A DNA stretch of 59,853 nt from JALYNX01 sp035292605 (GTDB taxonomy: Bacteria; Actinomycetota; Acidimicrobiia; Spongiisociales; ZC4RG35): assembly GCA_035292605.1 (NCBI GenBank), contig DATDPT010000151.1:1-59853 (forward strand). Reading direction: 5' to 3'. Each line of letters starts with the position of its first letter. Within the stretch, counting starts at the first letter, position 1. A program made the position numbers and the translations under genes. Of this stretch, positions 8,364 to 15,310 are shown one piece after another. A model generated the notes under the pieces. That model did no database searches and was not told the DNA's origin. It saw only the letters and a program-made list of their open reading frames with translations.

Positions 8364-8912
8364 CTATCCCTTGGGCGGGGTTTCCCAGTCTTGGACGTTG
8401 TTTCCGGCTTCGAGGGCGAGGATGTCGAGGGCGGCGGTGGCGCCGGCGCCGGCCGAGATGATCGCCTGGCTTCGCTCGGGCCTTGCGGATCGGCCGACCA
8501 CATAGACTCTGTCGAGCGACGATCGATAGTCCCGATCGACCTTAATGGCGCCAGACTCGTCTTCGGCGACTCCCAATGACCTGGCCAGCACTGGATTCTT
8601 GCCCTCGGTGAGTATCAGGTAGTCGACCGTGATCGACGCGGATTCGGTGGTCACGACGAAACCGTCCTCGATGCCGACCGAGGTGACCTCTTCATCACTG
8701 AGCGTGGCGCCAAACCCGGTCACCTGCCTCTTGGCGATTCTCTGGAATGAGGTGCCCTCGATCTCAGGAATCCCCAAGTAGTTGTGTAGATAGGCGTAGT
8801 TCATCGCGGTCTTGTCGGTCCCGAACACCGTCACCTCGTGGCCGTTCTTGGCCAGGAAGAGGGCTGCAGAAAGGCCGCCAGGGCCTTCACCCACGATCGC
8901 CACTGAAGCCAT
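8364..8912 (-). CDS. Minimal thioredoxin-reductase-like FAD protein
   Basis: ATG 8912 is chosen because AAAGGA lies 6 bases upstream; the open frame runs further up but without a better site. The 182 residues begin with the FAD-binding MASVAIVGEGPGGLSAALFL and end with a thioredoxin-reductase-type segment (RVYVVGRSARPERSQAIISAGAGATAALDIL), so both halves of the FAD domain are present. The inserted NADPH domain and the CxxC redox pair of true thioredoxin reductases are missing (usual length ~310), and the typical GD dipeptide of the second FAD motif reads GR. It may be a small FAD-dependent reductase fed by another donor. Similar short proteins exist in actinobacteria; the function is unknown. 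Confidence 0.7.
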   Translation of the reverse strand: MASVAIVGEGPGGLSAALFLAKNGHEVTVFGTDKTAMNYAYLHNYLGIPEIEGTSFQRIAKRQVTGFGATLSDEEVTSVGIEDGFVVTTESASITVDYLILTEGKNPVLARSLGVAEDESGAIKVDRDYRSSLDRVYVVGRSARPERSQAIISAGAGATAALDILALEAGNNVQDWETPPKG

Positions 8913-8995
8913 TTGATTCCTTTCTCTCGTCGCCGTCAACGCGCCACGACTGCTCCCTATGCCCGTCTGCGCACAATGATGCCGCCGTGGAGACC

Positions 8996-9862
8996 ATGAC
9001 CGTGCCCGTCACCGGGGCTCTCGACCTGAGGCAAACCCTGAGGCCACTTCACGGCTGGTTTGCTGACGACGGCTGGTGGTTGACGGCGCGGACCCCTGAG
9101 GGGCCAGGGACCATCCGCATCCGACGCACCCGTGAGGAGGTGGTGGGCGAAGCGTGGGGTGGGGGGGCCGACTGCCTATTGGGGTCATTAGGGGCGATCG
9201 CCGGGCTCGAAGACGATCCGTCGGCTTTCACCACGGATCACCGATTGGTTGGGGAGCTTCATCGCCGTCACCCCGGGCTCCGATTCGGGAGGACCGGGCT
9301 CGTCTTCGATGCCCTGGTGGTGGCGATCGTGAGCCAGAAGGTGACCGGGAGCGAGGCCTCGTCAGCCATGCGCAGCCTCCGTCTGGCCTTCGCTGAGGCG
9401 GCACCGGGGCCGCGCGGGCAGTTGTTGCTGCCACCAGATCCGAAGCGAATGGCGACGGCCCCGTATTGGGCCTATCACGAATTGCATCTCGAGAAGAGAA
9501 GGGCGGACGTGCTCCGGCGGGTTGCGGCCAACTTCGCCGACATCGAGGCCTCGAGTGCTCAACCACCTGCGTCTGCAGCACGGGTCCTCGAACAGCATTC
9601 GGGGGTAGGCCCGTGGACCGTGGCCAAGACCCTGGTGGTATCACACGGCGATCCCGATCAGGTCGAGATTGGGGACTTCCACACCAAGCACATCGTGGTC
9701 CATCATCTGACCGGGCGCTCCCGCGGCAGCGACGAGGAGATGTTGGAGCTACTGGAGCCGTTCCGGCCGCAGAGGGCCCGGGTGATCCGACTCCTCCACA
9801 CCCTGGGGCACGAGCCCAAATTCGGGCCGAGGACGGCGCCCCGCGACATCACCGCGATCTGA
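8996..9862 (+). CDS. DNA-3-methyladenine glycosylase-like HhH-GPD protein
   Basis: Base-excision repair enzyme of the AlkA/OGG superfamily, about 288 residues. The helix-hairpin-helix is LEQHSGVGPWTVAKTLVV, and the catalytic Asp is in the following EIGDFHTKHIV segment. The upstream helix LVFDALVVAIVSQKVTGSEASSAMRSL is the usual AlkA-type Q-(K/Q)-V region. ATG 8996 is taken as the start, with GTG 8987 possible. The long in-frame stretch upstream of 8987 overlaps the FAD gene antisense and has no family similarity, so it is excluded. It would remove alkylated purines from DNA. Confidence 0.82.
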   Translation: MTVPVTGALDLRQTLRPLHGWFADDGWWLTARTPEGPGTIRIRRTREEVVGEAWGGGADCLLGSLGAIAGLEDDPSAFTTDHRLVGELHRRHPGLRFGRTGLVFDALVVAIVSQKVTGSEASSAMRSLRLAFAEAAPGPRGQLLLPPDPKRMATAPYWAYHELHLEKRRADVLRRVAANFADIEASSAQPPASAARVLEQHSGVGPWTVAKTLVVSHGDPDQVEIGDFHTKHIVVHHLTGRSRGSDEEMLELLEPFRPQRARVIRLLHTLGHEPKFGPRTAPRDITAI

Positions 9863-9867
9863 TCGGG

Positions 9868-11154
9868 TCAGTAGTACGGGAAGTACTCCTCGAGCTCCCA
9901 ATCGGTGGTGTGGGACATGAACCGCTTCCACTCGGCCCTCTTCACTGCGAGGAATCCTTCGACATAGCTCGGCGAGAATGCCTCTACGAACTCCTTGTCA
10001 TCCTCCAGCGCGTCGAGGGCAGCGCCGAGGCTGGAGGGGACCGTCACGTCGGTGTCGACACCGGTTATGCAGTCCTGGGTCTCGGCGGGGGGGCACTCCA
10101 GTTCCATGCGCACCCCGCGCAAGGCCGACACCAACGAGGCGGCGGCGGCGACGTGCACCGACGTCGCGCCATCCGCCAGTCGGTGCTCGAGCCGCATCCC
10201 TGACTCATTGGCGGGTGGCACCCTGACCGCGACCCCGCGGTGGTCGAATCCCCAGTTGGCGTAGTAACCATTGAGAGATCCTGGCTGGAGGCGCTTGTAA
10301 GCGTTGACCGTGGGTGCGACCAAGGCGGTCATTGACACATGATCGTGGACCATCCCGGCGATGCACCGGTGGGCAACCTCACTCAGGCCGTCCGGGGCGG
10401 AGGGATCGCTGAACGCGTTCTTCCCGTCCCGGTCGACCAACGAGAAGTTGACATGGATCCCGCTGCCTCCTCGCACAGTGATCGGCTTGCCGAGGAAGGA
10501 GAGGAGGTAACCGCGCTTGGCCGCGATCTCCCTCGCCATCACCCTGAACAAGAAGGCATCGTCGGAGGCCTGAAGGGACGTTCCGTAGCGAAGGGTGAGC
10601 TCGAATTGACCGTCTTCGTATTCGGAGTTGACGGATTCCAGCTCCAGGCCGACATCCAAGGCGGTCTCCATGATCTCCTGAATGGTCCCGCTTGGATCTA
10701 CCGCGGTCCCGGTGCCGTAGACGTACGAGCCAGGGGTGTGGATCGGCCGCCATCTCCGGTCGCCGTCAGGCTCGAACAGAAACGCCTCCAGCTCGAAGCC
10801 GATCATCGGAGTCAGCCCCAACTCTTCCCACTCGGCGACGACCCGCTCGAGAATCGAACGCGGGGCGAGCTCCACGGGTGTCCCGTCTTTGGTTATCGAC
10901 GCGACGACGACACCGGTCCCCTCCTCCCATCCGGGCCTGATGTCATCGGTTGAAAAGCGGGCCTCGACATCCGGAAAGCTCTCGTGATGGGCGCCGGGAT
11001 GGGGGATCATCACCCGGTTGAGTTGAAGGGAGAACAATGCCACGCAGTGGTTGCTCCCCTCCTCCGCCCGGGCGCTCGACAGGTACTTGCCTCGGGCCAG
11101 ACCGAGATGGTCGGGCCAGAGAAAGCGAACCCGGTCGTAGCTGGTCTTGCTCAG
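9868..11154 (-). CDS. Glutamine synthetase-family ligase (PuuA/GlnA4-like)
   Basis: ATP-dependent amide ligase with the GS catalytic barrel: PMIGFELEAFLFEPDG (metal-binding Glu), GSGIHVNFSL (ammonia/glutamate region), VNAYKRLQPG and RLEHRLADGATSVHVAAAA (the usual RvExR region). It resembles gamma-glutamyl-polyamine/amine synthetases more than housekeeping GlnA, and it lacks the adenylylation loop. The start is set at CTG 11154 because AGGAGG (11162-11167) lies exactly 7 bases upstream, giving MSKTSYDRVRFLW and 428 residues. The next canonical start, GTG 11181, would put the Shine-Dalgarno sequence inside the gene. A class I GATase that could act in the same polyamine pathway lies far away at 54793. 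Confidence 0.82.
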   Translation of the reverse strand: MSKTSYDRVRFLWPDHLGLARGKYLSSARAEEGSNHCVALFSLQLNRVMIPHPGAHHESFPDVEARFSTDDIRPGWEEGTGVVVASITKDGTPVELAPRSILERVVAEWEELGLTPMIGFELEAFLFEPDGDRRWRPIHTPGSYVYGTGTAVDPSGTIQEIMETALDVGLELESVNSEYEDGQFELTLRYGTSLQASDDAFLFRVMAREIAAKRGYLLSFLGKPITVRGGSGIHVNFSLVDRDGKNAFSDPSAPDGLSEVAHRCIAGMVHDHVSMTALVAPTVNAYKRLQPGSLNGYYANWGFDHRGVAVRVPPANESGMRLEHRLADGATSVHVAAAASLVSALRGVRMELECPPAETQDCITGVDTDVTVPSSLGAALDALEDDKEFVEAFSPSYVEGFLAVKRAEWKRFMSHTTDWELEEYFPYY

Positions 11155-11161
11155 AAAGCTG

Positions 11162-11167
11162 CCTCCT
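11162..11167 (-). promoter_or_regulatory. Shine-Dalgarno AGGAGG that selects a CTG start
   Basis: A perfect anti-16S core 7 bases before CTG 11154. It favours a CTG start for the GS-family gene over GTG 11181. Confidence 0.6.
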
Positions 11168-11321
11168 GTACGGCTGCGCACAATTGCGCGGCGGATGGTT
11201 CGGCCCGAAACAGTATCAAGGGCTGTTGCCCCTGAGCACGGTGCCCTCTCCTAATTGGGAGGCTCAGGTGTCAAATACGACCCTGTGCAACCCAATTTCG
11301 GGCGCTGACCTGCTGAGGCCC

Positions 11322-11327
11322 TACTCT
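11322..11327 (+). promoter_or_regulatory. -10 box TACTCT, leaderless GNAT gene
   Basis: A TANNNT hexamer 8 bases before GTG 11336, with no Shine-Dalgarno sequence. The transcript probably begins at or next to the start codon. Confidence 0.5.
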
Positions 11328-11335
11328 CCATCTCC

Positions 11336-11743
11336 GTGATCACGTACCGGTTGGGCAACGACCTCGACCTCGACGTCGTCATCGACCTGTACATCGACTC
11401 CACCATCGGGGAGCGCCGCCCGGTTGATGATCGGGAGCGCATGAGGAGGATGCTGGCGGAAGCCGACCTCGTGGTTACGGCCTGGGACGGCGAGACATTG
11501 GTTGGTATCTCCCGCTCGGTCACGGACTGGGTCTACTGCACCTACCTCTCCGACCTGGCAGTGAGACTGGACTACCAAGCGCAGGGCATCGGTCGCGAAT
11601 TGGTCCGGAGGACGCGTCGGGAGACCCCGGAAGCCACCATCATCCTGCTCGCGGCGCCGAAGGCCATCGAGTACTACCCCCGGATCGGGATGACCCAACA
11701 CAACAGTGCTTGGATCCTGGCACCCGGTGAGGAGCCGGTCTGA
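11336..11743 (+). CDS. GNAT family N-acetyltransferase
   Basis: A small single-domain acetyltransferase of 135 residues. The acetyl-CoA pyrophosphate loop is DYQAQGIGRELVRRT (the Q-x-x-G-I-G form), preceded by the beta-strand LSDLAVRLD, and followed by EATIILLAAPKAIEYYPRIGM, the usual C-terminal substrate region. The acceptor is unknown. The gene is divergent from the GS-family gene, sharing a 180-base intergenic region, and convergent with the esterase gene. A -10-like TACTCT 8 bases before GTG suggests a leaderless mRNA. Confidence 0.85.
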   Translation: MITYRLGNDLDLDVVIDLYIDSTIGERRPVDDRERMRRMLAEADLVVTAWDGETLVGISRSVTDWVYCTYLSDLAVRLDYQAQGIGRELVRRTRRETPEATIILLAAPKAIEYYPRIGMTQHNSAWILAPGEEPV

Positions 11744-11749
11744 GCCTGG

Positions 11750-12664
11750 TCAACCCTCGAGCCAGACGACAATGAGGTCACCGACGAATCTGGGCGAGTA
11801 CATGTCGTTGTGGCGGGCGCCTTCGACTCCTTCCACCAGGGCCTCCGAGCCGGCGCCGGTCAGGGCCTCGGCGAAGTCGAAAGTGAAAGAGGAATCGATC
11901 AGCCCGTCCTCGTCGCCGTACATGAGGAGACTCGCCAGATCGGGGTTCTGGTCGACCAGATTGAGAGGATTCCCCGCTCGCCACGTTTCCGGATCTTCAG
12001 TGGGGGTGCCGCCGAAGAACGGGTACATCAAGGGGCCGAGCCGGGCCACGTCGTAGGGCCCGGCGAGCCCGACCAGGCGATCGGGGACCCCGGTTCCCGG
12101 GATCGGGCAGGAGGTTGCGTAGCCATCACCGCTGAGAGCGACCACCGCCGAGATATGGGCTCCGGCCGAATGGCCGAGCACTGCGACAGTGCCGTCGGAG
12201 GCGGGGTGTGCTGCGGCGTAGCGGACTGCGCAGGCGACATCGTCGATGGCGGCGGGGAAGCCAGGCTGCTCGCCGGCCAAGGTGTACCGCGTGTTGACGG
12301 TGAGGTAACCCGCCTCGGTGAGTGACTCGGCGAGGGGCCGCATGATCGAAGGCGAGCCTGCCACCCATCCTCCGCCATGAACCAGGACCACTGCCGGGAA
12401 CGGGCCGGTGCCTTCGGGAATGAGGATCTCGGCGTCGATCTCGGGCAACGGCTCAGGAGTTGTGGTGGTGGTGACCGTGGTGGTCGTCGTCGAGGACGTC
12501 GTAGTCGTGGAGCTGGTCGAGGCGGGACGCGAGGTGATGGTGGTGGTTGGCGCGGCGGCGGTGGTCACGGTCGCCCCATCGGAGGCGTTGCAGGACGCCA
12601 TAGTCAAGACCAGGACGGCTGAGATCAGGGGAGAAGGGAGGCTGCGTCCCGATCCACGTACCAC
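11750..12664 (-). CDS. Alpha/beta-hydrolase lipoprotein (HSL-type esterase)
   Basis: Start GTG 12664 gives a signal peptide, VVRGSGRSLPSPLISAVLVLTMASC, with the lipobox Cys at about residue 25. It overlaps the 3' end of the 6-phosphogluconolactonase gene by 40 bases. A Thr/Ser linker with poly-Thr runs follows, then the hydrolase: oxyanion VLVHGGGWVAGSP, nucleophile elbow VLGHSAGAHIS, acid YGDEDGLID and His GARHNDMYS. This is the hormone-sensitive lipase/carboxylesterase pattern. It probably sits on the outer face of the membrane and hydrolyses small esters or lipids. The open frame above 12664 is antisense-type sequence and is not used. Confidence 0.83.
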   Translation of the reverse strand: MVRGSGRSLPSPLISAVLVLTMASCNASDGATVTTAAAPTTTITSRPASTSSTTTTSSTTTTTVTTTTTPEPLPEIDAEILIPEGTGPFPAVVLVHGGGWVAGSPSIMRPLAESLTEAGYLTVNTRYTLAGEQPGFPAAIDDVACAVRYAAAHPASDGTVAVLGHSAGAHISAVVALSGDGYATSCPIPGTGVPDRLVGLAGPYDVARLGPLMYPFFGGTPTEDPETWRAGNPLNLVDQNPDLASLLMYGDEDGLIDSSFTFDFAEALTGAGSEALVEGVEGARHNDMYSPRFVGDLIVVWLEG

Positions 12665-13302
12665 TCGACGACTCCCTCGGCTTCGCTCAGTTGCCCGGCC
12701 GGTGTGCCGTCTTCGAAGCTTGACTTGAGGGCGGCCGCCTTGTCGATTCCGAGGGTAACCACCAGGACGAGACTTGCGCTCCACAGGAGCGGGTAGGTCG
12801 CCGTGAGCCGATCTTCTCCATCCCCTGTCTCGCGATTGGCGACATACCAGCGGCTGCGCTCGGCCAGGGCCGGTGTGTCCGGAAACAACGATGCGACGTG
12901 GGCGTCGGCTCCCATGCCGAGCATGATCAGGTCGGGAGGTCTCTCGCCATGAATCGAGCGCAGACGTGCCTCATAATGGGCCGCGGCGTCCTCCGGTTCC
13001 ATGTACTCACTCCATTTCGGCCTGATGAAGTTGGCGTCGACATGGTCGAGCAAGGTCACGGCGGCCATATGCCCGTTGGAACGCTCATGGTCGGGAGGGA
13101 CCCAGCGCTCGTCCGAGAGCCAGGCATCGACCTTGTCCCAACCGGTGGCCCGGCCTCGCAGCATCCGGTAGGTGGCCTCCGCCGCCAAGCCGCCAGCCAG
13201 CCCGAAGGAGAAACGCCCTTCGGCCGTGGAGATCAGGTCGGCGATCCGTTTCGATGCTGCTTGGGTCGCAGCGTCAGGCGTGTCATGGACGATGAGCTCC
13301 AC
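12625..13302 (-). CDS. pgl: 6-phosphogluconolactonase
   Basis: Hydrolyses 6-phosphogluconolactone to 6-phosphogluconate in the oxidative pentose phosphate pathway. The 225 residues carry the DevB/Pgl signatures: FSFGLAGGLAAEATYRML, WLSDERWVPPDHERSN and PPDLIMLGMGADAHVASLFPDT. GTG 13302 has TACCGT at exactly the leaderless -10 distance (6 bases) and no ribosome binding site. Glucose-6-phosphate dehydrogenase is not in the window. The esterase lipoprotein gene starts inside its 3' end, so the two are probably one transcript. Confidence 0.93.
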   Translation of the reverse strand: MELIVHDTPDAATQAASKRIADLISTAEGRFSFGLAGGLAAEATYRMLRGRATGWDKVDAWLSDERWVPPDHERSNGHMAAVTLLDHVDANFIRPKWSEYMEPEDAAAHYEARLRSIHGERPPDLIMLGMGADAHVASLFPDTPALAERSRWYVANRETGDGEDRLTATYPLLWSASLVLVVTLGIDKAAALKSSFEDGTPAGQLSEAEGVVEWYVDRDAASLLP

Positions 13303-13308
13303 ATGGCA

Positions 13309-13329
13309 ACGGTACTGGCTCGATACATT
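13309..13329. promoter_or_regulatory. Divergent leaderless -10 boxes for pgl (-) and hydrolase (+)
   Basis: On the minus strand TACCGT (13314-13309) ends 6 bases before pgl GTG 13302. On the plus strand TACATT (13324-13329) ends 6 bases before ATG 13336. The two -10 boxes are only 9 bases apart, so the two promoters must overlap. Confidence 0.6.
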
Positions 13330-13335
13330 GGAAAC

Positions 13336-13998
13336 ATGGTCTCACCGGTCTCTATCTCTTGGCCGGGTGGTGCGGTCTCCGGCCGGCTCGCCGGTACCGG
13401 GCCGGTTGGGATCCTCCTGGCCCATGGGGCAGGCACCAATCAGGACCACCGGGTCATGGTGGCCCTCCGTGACCGACTCGCCGCAGCCGGGCACCAGGTG
13501 CTGACCTTCAACTACCCCTACACCGAACGGGGGTCGAAGAGCCCTGATCGAGCAGAGCGCCTCGTCGAGTGTCACCGGGCGGCGGCCGAGGTGTTGGGTG
13601 AGAAGGTCGACGTGGTCTTCCTCGCCGGCAGGTCGATGGGGGGCCGGATGGCCACCTACCTGGTGGCCGAGGGTTACCCCGCCGCCGGTGTGGTCCTCTA
13701 CGCCTATCCCTTGCACCCGCCAGGCAAACCGGAATCGCTTCGAGTAGCCCATCTTCCGGAGGTGAGACTGCCACTTCTGTTCTTCCAGGGGACGAGGGAT
13801 TCTCTGAGTCGCATGGATCTCTTCGAACGACACATCGCCCCCCTTCCCAACGCGACTGTGGAGATCCTCGAGGGCGCCTCCCATTCGCTCACCGGGGGCG
13901 GTTGGTCCGAAGAGGCGATGCTCCAGCATCTGAGCGAGAGGACCACATCGTGGATCGCCGCGATCTCGTCTGGCAGAACAGCCGCCACCAAGCCATAA
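13336..13998 (+). CDS. Alpha/beta hydrolase, KANL3/Tex30-like
   Basis: A cytoplasmic hydrolase of 220 residues with LLAHGAGTNQDH (oxyanion region), nucleophile FLAGRSMGGRMA, acid FFQGTRDSLSR and His EGASHSL, a complete triad. The pattern fits the bacterial KANL3/Tex30 group of dienelactone-hydrolase-like proteins, whose substrate is unknown. ATG 13336 is used; it has TACATT at the exact leaderless spacing. The long in-frame extension upstream overlaps pgl antisense and is rejected. It is followed at 37 bases by the L25 gene. Confidence 0.82.
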   Translation: MVSPVSISWPGGAVSGRLAGTGPVGILLAHGAGTNQDHRVMVALRDRLAAAGHQVLTFNYPYTERGSKSPDRAERLVECHRAAAEVLGEKVDVVFLAGRSMGGRMATYLVAEGYPAAGVVLYAYPLHPPGKPESLRVAHLPEVRLPLLFFQGTRDSLSRMDLFERHIAPLPNATVEILEGASHSLTGGGWSEEAMLQHLSERTTSWIAAISSGRTAATKP

Positions 13999-14035
13999 TT
14001 GGTCGCCACCTCTCATTCCTCCAAGGAGTCTTTCG

Positions 14036-14698
14036 ATGCCCGAAGTCAGTCTGCGCGCCCAAACGGGGCGGAGCACCGGCTCGCGTGAGTCCGGTCGCGT
14101 CAGGAAGACAGGGAATGTGCCGGCCATCGTCTATGGAAAGGGCACCGAGCCGGTCTCGATCGCGGTGAACGCCCACGATCTGCACGTGGTGCTCCACACC
14201 GAAGCCGGCGCCAACGCCCTGATCAACCTCGAGATCGAAGGCGGCGCCACGTTGTTGACCATGGCCAGGGTCATCGAGCGCCATCCTTTCCGCAACGAGT
14301 ACCGCCACATCGACTTTGTCACGGTCTCTCTCGACGAGATCGTCACCGCCGAGGTGGCGATCCACTTCGAAGGCTCGCCGATCGGAGTGACCAACGGCGG
14401 CGTCTTCTCCCCCCAGCGCACCCATGTCGTCATCGAGGCGCTGCCCACGGCGATTCCATCAGCAATCGTGCTCGACGTCTCGGATGTCGAGATCGGCGAC
14501 TCGCTTCGCATCGGCGACCTCCCGGTGATCGAAGGTGTGACCTACACCGAAGATCCGGAAGCGGTCGTCATGAGCGTCACCACACTCGCTGCCGAAGTCG
14601 TCGAAGAGCCCGAAGCGGAGCTCGAGGGCGAGGGAGAGGAGCTTGCCGAGGGTGAGGAGCCTGCTGAGGGCGAGCAAGAAAGCGAAAGCGCCGAATAG
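14036..14698 (+). CDS. rplY: 50S ribosomal protein L25/general stress protein Ctc
   Basis: Binds 5S rRNA in the large subunit. The 220-residue protein is the long Ctc/TL5 form: the N-terminal L25 domain (LRAQTGRSTGSRESGRVRKTGNVPAIVYGKG, about residues 4-35), then the TL5 beta domain, and a Glu-rich tail from about residue 185 that is common in actinobacteria. AAGGAG lies 8 bases before ATG 14036. Pth follows 10 bases after the stop, the widely conserved rplY-pth pair. Confidence 0.95.
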   Translation: MPEVSLRAQTGRSTGSRESGRVRKTGNVPAIVYGKGTEPVSIAVNAHDLHVVLHTEAGANALINLEIEGGATLLTMARVIERHPFRNEYRHIDFVTVSLDEIVTAEVAIHFEGSPIGVTNGGVFSPQRTHVVIEALPTAIPSAIVLDVSDVEIGDSLRIGDLPVIEGVTYTEDPEAVVMSVTTLAAEVVEEPEAELEGEGEELAEGEEPAEGEQESESAE

Positions 14699-14708
14699 CC
14701 AGGTTCAC

Positions 14709-15287
14709 ATGGTGGTCGGTCTCCGCAATCCGGGGAGCGACTACGAGGGAACGAGGCACAATGCCGGGTTCGAGGTCGTGGCGCGGGTCGTTGCCCGTCA
14801 CGGTGCCAGGTTCGGAAGGGCTCCTTCACGGGTTCGTTGTGAGGTAGCCCAGCTTGGCGTCGGAGACAGCCGGGTGCTGTATCTGGTGCCTTCCACCTTC
14901 ATGAACGAGTCCGGTTCTGCGGTGCGGGCCGCTGTCGACTACTGGGGTGTCGATCTATCCCGAGTCCTGGTGATCCACGATGACATCGATCTTGCCTTCG
15001 GCCGTCTCCGGCTCCAGGTCAACGGTGGGAGCGGTGGTCACAACGGGCTCAGGTCTCTGGAGAAGGCCCTGGGTACCCCCGACTTCAGCCGGCTCAAGTT
15101 GGGGGTGGGCCGCCCTCCGGGGTCACAGGACCCCGCCGACTTCGTCCTCCGCCCGTTCTCGAAAGCCGAGCGCGGCGAGGTGGATGTCATGCTCGAGGAG
15201 GCTGCCGACGTCGTGGACCAGTGGCCGATCGATCCGGCTCGGGCCCAGGAGATGGCTGCCTTGAGAGGACGGGACCAGCTTTCGTGA
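14709..15287 (+). CDS. pth: Peptidyl-tRNA hydrolase
   Basis: Releases tRNA from peptidyl-tRNA dropped by ribosomes. The 192 residues show all family marks: MVVGLRNPGSDYEGTRHNAGF with the catalytic His, STFMNESG (substrate Asn), VIHDDIDLAFGRLRL (catalytic Asp) and GGSGGHNGLRSL. ATG 14709 fits the family N-terminus exactly. The open frame continues upstream into rplY but without similarity. It is co-transcribed with rplY. Confidence 0.96.
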   Translation: MVVGLRNPGSDYEGTRHNAGFEVVARVVARHGARFGRAPSRVRCEVAQLGVGDSRVLYLVPSTFMNESGSAVRAAVDYWGVDLSRVLVIHDDIDLAFGRLRLQVNGGSGGHNGLRSLEKALGTPDFSRLKLGVGRPPGSQDPADFVLRPFSKAERGEVDVMLEEAADVVDQWPIDPARAQEMAALRGRDQLS

Positions 15288-15298
15288 TGCCGAGGGCA

Positions 15299-15304
15299 TA
15301 GCGT
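15299..15304 (+). promoter_or_regulatory. -10 box TAGCGT of leaderless glpK
   Basis: Exactly 6 bases separate the hexamer from ATG 15311, and no Shine-Dalgarno sequence is present. This predicts transcription beginning at the A of the ATG. Confidence 0.55.
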
Positions 15305-15310
15305 TTCCCG

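Noticed and set aside
11182..11335. Possible riboswitch upstream of the GS-family gene (CCTGAGC 11231-11237 pairs with GCTCAGG 11262-11268, with a nested CTCC/GGAG stem)
   Set aside because: The nested hairpin is real, but I could not match the conserved cores of glycine, SAM, TPP, cobalamin or glnA RNAs.
12898..13335. N-terminal extension of the KANL3-like hydrolase
   Set aside because: It is antisense to pgl, and ATG 13336 has an exact leaderless -10.
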